Origin: an uncultured Verrucomicrobia subdivision 3 bacterium
GTDB lineage: Bacteria > Verrucomicrobiota > Verrucomicrobiia > Limisphaerales > UBA11358
DNA: 64,000 bases
Direction of reading: 5' to 3'
Assembly: GCA_903944085.1 (NCBI GenBank)
Contig: CAJAQO010000187.1
Coordinates: 1-64,000 of the forward strand
The notes below the pieces were generated by a model, which worked only from the letters and a program-made list of their open reading frames with translations, was not told where the DNA came from and made no database searches. The first letter of the stretch is position 1. The number at the start of each line of letters is the position of its first letter. This document shows, piece by piece, positions 55,778 to 64,000 of the stretch. The position numbers were made by a program, and so were the translations under genes.

Positions 55778-57304
55778 TCATCCCCACAATTGCCTGTCCA
55801 GTGAGCGATACTGAATTGCCTCACTGACGTGGTCGGCGAGGATTTTTTCAGACCTGGCAAGGTCGGCAATCGTCCGCGCCACTTTCAGAATCCGGTCATA
55901 GGCGCGGGCGCTGAAATTCATATCGTTCATCGCGTGTTTAAGCAGTTCGCGCGTCGGCTCGTCGAGTTCGCAAAATGACTTTAATTCCCGCGCACCCATT
56001 CGGGCGTTGCAAGTGACTTTTGGTTTGCCCGCAAAGCGCGTGTGTTGAATTTTACGCGCGGCAACAACACGTTCGCGGATTTGCGCGGAGGTTTCGCCGG
56101 GCTGCAAATTTGACATCTCGCGGAATTTTACCGGTGGCACCTCAATGTGCAAATCAATGCGGTCGAGCAGCGGCCCAGAAATGCGGCCAAGATAATTTTG
56201 GATTTCGCGCGGCGAACTTCTGCTCTCACCAGGCATTTTCCCGTCTGGTGACGGATTCATCGCAGCCACCAACATAATTTGGCTTGGGAATGTCATCGTG
56301 CCTGCCGCCCGCGAAATCGTGACGGTGCCTTCCTCCAGCGGTTGGCGCATTGTTTCCAGCACGCTGCGTTTGAACTCCGGCAGTTCATCCAGAAACAGCA
56401 CCCCGTTGTGCGCGAGGGAAATTTCACCGGGCGTGGGATTGATGTTGCCGCCAAGCAAACCGGCGTCGCTTGCCGTGTGATGCGGCGCGCGGAACGGACG
56501 CTGCGTCACCAACGCCTGTCCGGGTTTCAGCAGGCCCACAATGCTGTGAATCTTTGTCGTCTCCAGCGCCTCGTCAAGTGTGAGTGGCGGGAGAATCGTC
56601 GCCAACCGCTTCGCGAGCATGGATTTGCCCGTGCCGGGCGGGCCGATAAGAAGGACGTTGTGTCCGCCAGCCGCCGCAATTTCGAGGGCGCGCTTCACGC
56701 TTTCCTGGCCCTTCACTTCGGAAAAGTCCACGTCGGCGTCTTGGGGGGCTTCGAAAATCTTTGTGACGTCCACCCGCACCGGCAGTATTTGGATCTCGCC
56801 TTCGAGAAATTGCGCAGCTTCGCGGAGATTTTGGATGGGGATGACGTTCAATCCGTTAACCACTGCGGCCTCAGCGGCATTTTCGACGGGAACCAAAATG
56901 CCCGTTTTCCCGTCCGCTTTCGCGCGCAGCGCAATCGGCAATACCCCATACACTGGGCGCACGCCACCTGTGAGCGCGAGTTCGCCGACGATGACAAAAT
57001 TGTCGAGCTGGTCAGTTTCGAGTTGCTCACTCGCAGCGAGCGTTGCGACGGCGATGGGCAGGTCAAAGCTTGGTCCCTCCTTGCGAACGTCAGCAGGCGC
57101 AAGGTTGATGGTGGTTTTGCCCATTGGAAATTTGTAACCAGAATTAGCGAGTGCGGTGGAAACACGATCCTTCGATTCCTTGACCGCCGCATCCGGCAAG
57201 CCCAGCACCACGATCAAGGTGTCGCCGTAACCGCAGTTGACCTCCACCTCGATAGCGTAGGCGTCAATACCATTGACCGCCGCAGAGCAGGCGCGGGAAA
57301 GCAT
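55778..57304 (-). CDS. comM: ComM/YifB-family Mg-chelatase AAA+ ATPase
   Basis: [83 protein letters not shown]. Confidence 0.94.
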   Translation of the reverse strand: MLSRACSAAVNGIDAYAIEVEVNCGYGDTLIVVLGLPDAAVKESKDRVSTALANSGYKFPMGKTTINLAPADVRKEGPSFDLPIAVATLAASEQLETDQLDNFVIVGELALTGGVRPVYGVLPIALRAKADGKTGILVPVENAAEAAVVNGLNVIPIQNLREAAQFLEGEIQILPVRVDVTKIFEAPQDADVDFSEVKGQESVKRALEIAAAGGHNVLLIGPPGTGKSMLAKRLATILPPLTLDEALETTKIHSIVGLLKPGQALVTQRPFRAPHHTASDAGLLGGNINPTPGEISLAHNGVLFLDELPEFKRSVLETMRQPLEEGTVTISRAAGTMTFPSQIMLVAAMNPSPDGKMPGESRSSPREIQNYLGRISGPLLDRIDLHIEVPPVKFREMSNLQPGETSAQIRERVVAARKIQHTRFAGKPKVTCNARMGARELKSFCELDEPTRELLKHAMNDMNFSARAYDRILKVARTIADLARSEKILADHVSEAIQYRSLDRQLWG

Positions 57305-57658
57305 GGGTTTTATATCGCTGAAATTGCGAGCGACGGCAACGATAATTTGAGCTTCCCGCAGATTCGGCCGCCCGTTTTGGAGTGCCAACTGGTAGCAGAA
57401 AATGAGAATCACGAAGGGTTCATTGAAGTATTCATTAGCATCGCCAGATTGCACCTGCAATGTTCACGGGTTGGCCAGCGACATCCAGCTTGAGCCCAAA
57501 TATTCTACCGCCCTTATGATGCCACCTTCAAGTGTTCTGGTGTTGAACACTCGTTAAGCGGTGGCAAGGGCAGTTTTGTTTCACACACCCTAAAGTCGGT
57601 TTGGGATAAATCCACTGGCGGTAACAGGAACCCTGTTTTATCTTGCCGCAAAATAGCC

Positions 57659-58216
57659 ATGAGCGACATCACACTGGTGTTGGAATCAGTCGGACGCGGT
57701 GAGGGCAAAGCCACGGAGGAATTATTCCCGCTGGTTTATGCTGAATTGCGCCGCCTGGCGACCGCGCGAATGGCGCAGGAATCGGCGGGACACACGCTGC
57801 AACCCACCGCGCTCGTGCATGAGGCCTGGCTGCGGCTGGTTAACGACAAGAACCGTAACTGGCAGAACCGATGGCATTTCTTTGCGGCGGCGACCGAAGT
57901 CATGCGGCGGATTCTCATTGACAACGCGCGACGCAAATCGCGGCTCAAGCACGGTGGCGGACAACATCGGCTGAACATCGAGGACGTGGAGCAGGCTGCG
58001 GCCACACCCGATGATCAATTATTGTTGGTGAACGATGCGTTGGAACAAATGGAAAAGGAAAATCCCGAATATGCGCGGATCGTGGCCTTGAAATTCTTCA
58101 GCGGTTTGACCAACGGCGAAGTGGCTGAAACGCTCGGAATCAGTGAAAGCACGGTGGAACGGCATTGGTTCAATGCGAAACGATGGCTGTTCAAAAAAAT
58201 CCGCGCTTCGGTTTGA
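57659..58216 (+). CDS. ECF-type RNA polymerase sigma factor
   Basis: LFPLVYAELRRLATARMAQESAGHTLQPTALVHEAWLRLV; RRILIDNARRKSRLKHGGG; GEVAETLGISESTVERHWFNAKRWLFKKI. Confidence 0.92.
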   Translation: MSDITLVLESVGRGEGKATEELFPLVYAELRRLATARMAQESAGHTLQPTALVHEAWLRLVNDKNRNWQNRWHFFAAATEVMRRILIDNARRKSRLKHGGGQHRLNIEDVEQAAATPDDQLLLVNDALEQMEKENPEYARIVALKFFSGLTNGEVAETLGISESTVERHWFNAKRWLFKKIRASV

Positions 58217-58275
58217 GCCTGTAGTTTTGTGAGGGGATTTTATTTCAGAAGACGCATTAATTATCAGAGACAAAA

Positions 58276-60510
58276 ATGTCCGACTTCGTCGTCAATCGAG
58301 CCGAAGAGATCGTCTTCAGCGCACTCAAATTTCAGAGTTCTGCTGAGCACGCTGCGTTTTGGGATCGCGCCTGTTCCGGCGATGCCGCGTTGCGGGCGGA
58401 GGTTGAGAAAATCTGGGCTGAATACATCGAGGCTGAAGGTTTTTTTGATGAATGTCAACCGTCTTTGAGCTCCGGTGCTGAAGCGGTTCGCTTGCTCGCG
58501 GACTCAACGGATTTTACGGAAGGCATCAGCGCTGCATTTGATTCGGATAAGATTGTTGGCAGCAAGATCGGACCTTACAAATTGCTGCAAAAGATCGGTG
58601 AAGGCGGCTGCGGCGTCGTTTACATGGCCGAGCAGGAAAAACCGGTGCGCCGTCGCGTGGCGCTCAAGGTCATCAAACTCGGCATGGACACCAAAAATGT
58701 CATCGCTCGGTTTGAAGCCGAGCGGCAGGCGCTGGCCATGATGGATCATCCCAACATCGCGCGGGTGCTGGAGGCAGGCGCGACGGAAACCGGCCGGCCG
58801 TATTTCGTCATGGAGCTTGTGCGGGGAATCAAGATCACGACTTACTGCGATGAGAACCGGCTGAATGTGCGGCAGCGTTTGGAATTGTTCATTCAAATTT
58901 GCGGTGCTATTCAACACGCGCACCAGAAAGGCATCGTCCATCGCGACATCAAGCCGTCGAATATTCTGGTGACGATGCTGGACGGTGTGCCGGTGCCCAA
59001 GGTGATTGATTTCGGCATCGCCAAGGCGACCGGCGGCGAGCGGCTGACGGACAACACGCTATTCACCGCCTACGAGCAATTTGTCGGCACGCCCGCCTAC
59101 ATGAGCCCGGAGCAGGCGCAGATGAGCGGCACGGACGTGGACACGCGCAGCGATATTTATTCGCTGGGCGTGCTGCTTTACGAATTGCTCACCGGCAAGA
59201 CGCCGTTCGATCAAACCGAACTGCTCAAGTCCGGCCTGGACGCAATGCGCCGCACCCTGCTGGAGCGCGAACCGCAGCGGCCCTCCACGAAACTGGACGG
59301 ATTGCGGGCGGTGGAACTGACGCAGACCTCCCTCCATCGCCAGATTGAAACGCCCCGGCTCAAGTCCCTTTTGCGGGGCGATTTGGATTGGATCGTGATG
59401 AAGGCGCTGGAAAAGGATCGTAACCGGCGTTACCAGACCGCCAACGGTTTCGGCATGGATGTTCAGCGCTATTTGAACAATGAGCCGGTGTTCGCGCGTC
59501 CGCCCAGCCGGTTGTATCGTTTGCAAAAATTGGTGCGCCGGAACCAAACCACGTTTGCGGCCATTGCGGCGGTGAGCGTGGCGCTGATTGCCGGCTTCGG
59601 AACTTCCACCTGGCTCTTTTTCCGCGAGCGCGAAGCCCGTCGGGAAGCCGAAAACGCGCGGCGGTTGGAAACCGAGTTGCGCGCCGAGGCTGACGCGCGG
59701 GCGAAAATTTCCCAGGCAGCGTTGTTAATCAGCCGCAACGATATAACCGGGGCGGATCATCTGGTGGACAATATCCAAGTTCCCGTCGTGGGATCTTCTT
59801 TGGAAGCTGCGGGCGTGTTTCACGCTTTGGGCAACTGGAATGTCACTCAAGGCCGGTGGCAAGTCGCCGCTGACCGCTTTCTGCAATTGGAGCAGGCAAA
59901 TCAAGTTGATAAATCGGATCTGACAGCGGATGGAACGAGAGATTTGCTGGGTGCCGGGCCGGCGCTGATTGTTGCCGGAGATTTGAAAAAATACTGCCAG
60001 TTCGTCCAAGTCACGCTGCATCGCTTCGCCGACACAGCCGACCCGGTGGCGGCTGAAGAGGTGATGAAAAACAGCCTGATTTTGCCGGCGGATGCGATGA
60101 CGCTCCAAGAAATGGAACCATTGGTAAAATTGCTGCAAAATTCCGTCGCCCAAAGCGGTCCCGAAGCCGCATACCGCATCCCGTGGCAGCTTTTTGCTCT
60201 GAGTCTTTATGAATATCGGTGTGGCAATTTTACGAATGCAATTGTTTGGGGGCAAAAGTGCCTGACTTATTCCAACCCCGTGCCGCCGCGCGTTGTGATG
60301 GAGCATATCGTCCTAGCCATGGCGTATGCCAGACTAAACCAGCCAGAGAACGCTCGTTTGGAATTGGCCGCAGGCCGCGAACCCATCGAGAAAAAGCTTC
60401 CGAACGGACCGGAAAAAATTGTGGATTTAGGGAAAGCTTCCACCGGCAACTGGCACGACTGGGTCATCGCGTATTTTCTGTTGCACGAAGCCGTAAAGTT
60501 GGTGAAATAG
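58276..60510 (+). CDS. Transmembrane serine/threonine protein kinase
   Basis: IGEGGCGVVYMAEQ; VALKVIKLGMD; IVHRDIKPSNILV; KVIDFGIAKA; GTPAYMSPEQA; TM helix near FAAIAAVSVALIAGFGTSTWLFF. Confidence 0.94.
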   Translation: MSDFVVNRAEEIVFSALKFQSSAEHAAFWDRACSGDAALRAEVEKIWAEYIEAEGFFDECQPSLSSGAEAVRLLADSTDFTEGISAAFDSDKIVGSKIGPYKLLQKIGEGGCGVVYMAEQEKPVRRRVALKVIKLGMDTKNVIARFEAERQALAMMDHPNIARVLEAGATETGRPYFVMELVRGIKITTYCDENRLNVRQRLELFIQICGAIQHAHQKGIVHRDIKPSNILVTMLDGVPVPKVIDFGIAKATGGERLTDNTLFTAYEQFVGTPAYMSPEQAQMSGTDVDTRSDIYSLGVLLYELLTGKTPFDQTELLKSGLDAMRRTLLEREPQRPSTKLDGLRAVELTQTSLHRQIETPRLKSLLRGDLDWIVMKALEKDRNRRYQTANGFGMDVQRYLNNEPVFARPPSRLYRLQKLVRRNQTTFAAIAAVSVALIAGFGTSTWLFFREREARREAENARRLETELRAEADARAKISQAALLISRNDITGADHLVDNIQVPVVGSSLEAAGVFHALGNWNVTQGRWQVAADRFLQLEQANQVDKSDLTADGTRDLLGAGPALIVAGDLKKYCQFVQVTLHRFADTADPVAAEEVMKNSLILPADAMTLQEMEPLVKLLQNSVAQSGPEAAYRIPWQLFALSLYEYRCGNFTNAIVWGQKCLTYSNPVPPRVVMEHIVLAMAYARLNQPENARLELAAGREPIEKKLPNGPEKIVDLGKASTGNWHDWVIAYFLLHEAVKLVK

Positions 60511-60733
60511 ATTTTTTCTGTCGGCACCTTTTTCTTCAGTAATATTTTTTTTAATATCCGTTCAGTTACAATGGGTTGGCGTCGGATATTCCAAATCTTT
60601 TATCTTGGGTCAAAAATAATTTGAGGGAAACAGAAGGCAAATAACGCCATTATAGTTGAAGCACTATTATGAATCCCAAATTGTCCGTGATCCTTTATTG
60701 GAAAAGAATCAACCTGAAAACCCTAAAACTCAA

Positions 60734-63700
60734 ATGAACACTTGTATGAAAAACAAACTTGCCATCACCGCCCGCCTGTTGGCTTTAATGGCCATCGCAT
60801 TCGCCCCCACGTTTGCCCAAGCAGCGGCGATTATGCTGACCGCCAGCGATGCCTCTAGCTCAACCTCGTTTAATGCCGCTGGGCACTGGAGCAGCGGGCT
60901 AGCTCCAAGTGCAGGGAATACGTATGACACGACTACAGCTTTTATGATGAGAACTCCGGTGGGTGGAACCACTCCCATAACCTTTGCTGGGGATTCTTTG
61001 CAATTAAGCGGGCCTGGTTCGACGACTGCCGGTGGCGGTCGTTTGGATTGGACGGGAACTACTGGTGGAGCCACCACCATCAACAATTTGATCGTGACCA
61101 ATCTGGGGATGCTGCAAAATGGCGGCGCGAGCGGCACCACCTGGGTTTTGGCGGGCGGGTTGACGATTCAGGCTGACGCAGTGAACAGCTTCGGCACCAA
61201 TGGCTGCATCTTTCTTACCGGCAACGGCCCCATCCTCGTCACGGCGAGCGTCAGTGGTTCGGGAGCGATTTGTCTGGGCACACCCAGCGCCGGAACTAGC
61301 GGTCGCGCGGTCATCCTGGCTGGCGATTTGAGCGGCTTCACTGGGCAGATATTGACGACCGACCACCACATAACAACCCCCCTTATAGTAAGCAATGTCA
61401 CGGATCAGACTGTTTCCGGCGTCATCAGCATTCTGGATGCTTTTACCAAACAGGGATCAGCCAAACTGACCTTGATTGGAACCAATACCTGCAAAGGCAC
61501 AACCACCGTGAGTGCTGGCACTCTTGTTCTGGCAGGCAATGAAGCCGGCGTCACCAACACCACCACCGTCAGCAGCGGCGCGACCTTGCAGCTTCAAGCC
61601 AATTCCAGCAACATCGTCAGCGGTATCAGCTATGCTCTGGGGACCCTTTCAACCGCTGCAAATACTTTCAATGTTGGCTCCGCGATCCAATTTCGCTCCG
61701 ACAGCAGCGTGACGTTCAACGGCGGAAACAATTTGGGCGGCGTCGGCAACGGCACCAATTCCTGGGACGTGAACCAACTCACCGGAGCGGGCGCCAATAA
61801 CACCATCACCTTTGCGCCGGCCGGTTTTAATGTGCTCAATTCCACCTTCAACATCACCGGTGGCAACGGCTATTCCCTGTCGGTAGGCCCGATGAACCTC
61901 ATCAGCACCGCCGGCACGCTGACGCTCAATGCCTCCAACGCCAACCTCACAGTCAATGGCATCACCAGCGCCGGGGCCAGCGGCGTGACGACGGTTCTTG
62001 GCAGCAGCAACACGACCATCAGCGCGGCGATCACCGCGACGACTTCGTTGACCAAGCAAGGCCCCGGCATCCTGACGCTCAACGGCGCGAACAGCTATAC
62101 CGGCAGCACGCTCATCCAGACCGGCATCGTGGCACTCGCAAACAGCACCACACTTGCCAGCACAAATCTCAACATCAGTGCCGGAGCCGCGTTGGATGCG
62201 AGTGCGCTGGGCGGTCCGCTGGCGATGAACTATGGCCAGTATCTCATGGGTAAAGGCACGGTGAAGGGATCCGTCGACACAGCCTCCGGCGGCCTGATTT
62301 TTCCCGGCGGTAATTTCGCGGCCGGCACGGTGACCGTTACCACCAACCTGACCTTGTCATCCGGCGGCACGTTGAGCTTCGACCTCGCCCACAACACGGC
62401 CATCGGCGGCGGCACGAACGATTTGATTGTGGTCGGCGGCAATCTGAACGTCGCCGGTTCCACGACGCTCGCACTCAGTTTCCTCAATGGCTCGCCGGCC
62501 ACCGGCACTTACACGCTCATCCAATACGGCACGATTTCGGGCGACACCACGCTGGCCTCGATCACGTTGCCCAGCAATCCCCGCTATTCGCTGATTTTAA
62601 GCAATGACACGGTTCACAAAGCCGTTGAACTCGTCGTGTCCGGCGTGCCCGGCAACCTCGTCTGGCTCGGCGATGGCATCAACAACGGCTGGGACAATGC
62701 GGGTGGCTACCAAAGTTGGACCAACACCGGCAGCCACAGCCTCGACTTTTTTTATGACGGCGACAACGCCACTTTCAATGATTTAGGTTCCGCTTCGCCG
62801 GCCATCTATCTGACCGCCGTCAACTCACCTGGCTCGCTGGTGGTGAACTCCACGCAGACGTATGACTTCACTGGCTACGGCGGGATTGCCGGCGTGACCA
62901 GCTTGAACAAGAGCGGCAGCGGCACGCTGATTTTGGAAACGGCCAATACCTACACCGGCCCGACGGTCATCAACAGCGGCACGGTTCAAATCGGCAACGC
63001 CAACGCCAGCGGCTCGCTCGGCACCGGCGCGGTGACGAACAACGGCACGCTGGCCTTCGACCGCACCGACGGCATCGGTGTGGCCAACGACCTGCATGGC
63101 ACCGGCAGCGTCATTTACAACGGCACCGGTTCAGTCACGCCCACCTCGGCGAACAATGATTACACCGGCAGCACGGTGGTCAACAATGGCATTGTTTACG
63201 CCACCACCAGCGCCGCATTTGGCCAGTCCAGCGGCACGACGATCAACAGCGGCGGCCAGGTTTACATCACGGCCAACGTGAACATCGGTGCCGAGCCATT
63301 AACCTTGACCGGCGTCGGCGACGGCAACGGCGCGTTGCGCAAAGGCGGCGCGGGGGCGACGACTTACGGCGGCGCGTTGACGCTTTCCGGCAACACCACC
63401 CTCGTCGTTGACGGCGGCGCGACGCTCACGCTGACCAACGTCGCAGGCATCGCCGGCGCCAGCAACGCCCTTGCGATTGTCGGCGGCGGAACACTGACTC
63501 TTGGCGGCTCGATGAGTTTGGGCACCAACGCCCTGACCGCGAGCGTCGCCACTTTGAATCTGAACAGCACCAATTTTTACAGCGGCGGCACCACCCTCAC
63601 GGCGGGCATCGTCAATGTGAACACCAGCGGCGCGCTGGGCACCGGCCCCGTCACGGCCACGACGACCGGTCGCTTTGTCGTTGGCACGGGTTTGAACATC

Positions 63701-64000
63701 ACCAACGCCTTCACCGCCACGACGGTGAATCCCGGTGCCGCCTTGGGTTTCCTGATGACTGCGGACAACACCAACAGCACCGTGACCACCGTCAGCGGAC
63801 CGATTATTTTTAACAGCATCGCCATCAGCGGCGGACATTTTACCGGCCCGACTTCTTCAGGTTATTTGAATGTTCCCGGCACCATCACCATGCCGGCTGC
63901 GACGCCGATGATTATCCGGTCGGGCAACCTCCGGTTCTCCGGCGGCGGCAGCAGTTATTACACGGAAATCCAGCCGCGCGCGAACACCACCAGCATTGGC
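60734..64000 (+). CDS. Autotransporter-associated beta-strand-repeat protein, incomplete at right edge
   Basis: MNTCMKNKLAITARLLALMAIAFAPTFAQAAA signal peptide; repeated [NG]xYTGxTxVNxGTxxxG units; frame open to the last base. Confidence 0.85.
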   Translation, partial: MNTCMKNKLAITARLLALMAIAFAPTFAQAAAIMLTASDASSSTSFNAAGHWSSGLAPSAGNTYDTTTAFMMRTPVGGTTPITFAGDSLQLSGPGSTTAGGGRLDWTGTTGGATTINNLIVTNLGMLQNGGASGTTWVLAGGLTIQADAVNSFGTNGCIFLTGNGPILVTASVSGSGAICLGTPSAGTSGRAVILAGDLSGFTGQILTTDHHITTPLIVSNVTDQTVSGVISILDAFTKQGSAKLTLIGTNTCKGTTTVSAGTLVLAGNEAGVTNTTTVSSGATLQLQANSSNIVSGISYALGTLSTAANTFNVGSAIQFRSDSSVTFNGGNNLGGVGNGTNSWDVNQLTGAGANNTITFAPAGFNVLNSTFNITGGNGYSLSVGPMNLISTAGTLTLNASNANLTVNGITSAGASGVTTVLGSSNTTISAAITATTSLTKQGPGILTLNGANSYTGSTLIQTGIVALANSTTLASTNLNISAGAALDASALGGPLAMNYGQYLMGKGTVKGSVDTASGGLIFPGGNFAAGTVTVTTNLTLSSGGTLSFDLAHNTAIGGGTNDLIVVGGNLNVAGSTTLALSFLNGSPATGTYTLIQYGTISGDTTLASITLPSNPRYSLILSNDTVHKAVELVVSGVPGNLVWLGDGINNGWDNAGGYQSWTNTGSHSLDFFYDGDNATFNDLGSASPAIYLTAVNSPGSLVVNSTQTYDFTGYGGIAGVTSLNKSGSGTLILETANTYTGPTVINSGTVQIGNANASGSLGTGAVTNNGTLAFDRTDGIGVANDLHGTGSVIYNGTGSVTPTSANNDYTGSTVVNNGIVYATTSAAFGQSSGTTINSGGQVYITANVNIGAEPLTLTGVGDGNGALRKGGAGATTYGGALTLSGNTTLVVDGGATLTLTNVAGIAGASNALAIVGGGTLTLGGSMSLGTNALTASVATLNLNSTNFYSGGTTLTAGIVNVNTSGALGTGPVTATTTGRFVVGTGLNITNAFTATTVNPGAALGFLMTADNTNSTVTTVSGPIIFNSIAISGGHFTGPTSSGYLNVPGTITMPAATPMIIRSGNLRFSGGGSSYYTEIQPRANTTSIG

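Noticed and set aside
56279-57493. 404-aa plus-strand ORF opposite comM
   Set aside because: comM on the minus strand is unambiguous; this is a shadow ORF.
60734-64000. Repeats at the right end considered as a CRISPR or tandem DNA array
   Set aside because: Repetition is at protein level (beta-strand repeats) with divergent DNA; no fixed-length spacers or repeats.

Overview
A 64 kb GC-rich chromosomal window. Gene content (PEP-CTERM protein, tandem DUF1080, GH51/GH92/GH36, ECF sigma plus Ser/Thr kinase, AI-2E, MqnA) suggests a Verrucomicrobia-like bacterium; this taxonomic call is inference. From left to right: tRNA-Leu(UAG); a decayed IS1380-family transposase; a GH92 glycosidase; a large minus-strand flagellar locus (flgL, flgK, flgN, flgJ, flgI, flgH, flgA, flgG, flgF, motB, motA, fliA, flhF, flhA) with several uncharacterised small genes embedded; TPR, mazG, rplU, rpmA, obg, rsmD; an ABC ATPase; an AT-rich segment ahead of an HTH regulator; a decayed toxin-antitoxin/DUF4304-like patch; AI-2E permease; thiH; GH51 and esterase-SMP30 carbohydrate genes; aroE; prepilin peptidase; an ABC-2/HlyD/TolC efflux operon carrying an embedded unknown gene; a Gld-like ABC operon with DUF4340; DUF1080, Gfo/Idh/MocA, ThuA, mqnA, GH36; a duplicated comM 3' end flanking a double-HTH gene; an ECF sigma factor, a Ser/Thr kinase, and an autotransporter-type beta-strand-repeat protein that runs off the right edge. 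The most interesting unexplained signals are: (1) a twin-palindrome element with conserved GAC-NN-GTC cores and a fixed layout, one copy of which supplies the C-terminus and stop codon of rsmD; (2) a comM 3' duplication around a small HTH gene; (3) a translationally coupled unknown gene in the efflux operon with a YEASH motif resembling a degenerate HExxH site; (4) a RelE-like toxin inactivated by an apparent Trp-to-amber change beside an intact antitoxin; (5) a repeat-bearing AT-rich regulator leader; (6) a large acidic insert in Obg; (7) a family of intergenic hairpins built from short repeated words. All family assignments come from reading motifs; no database searches were run.
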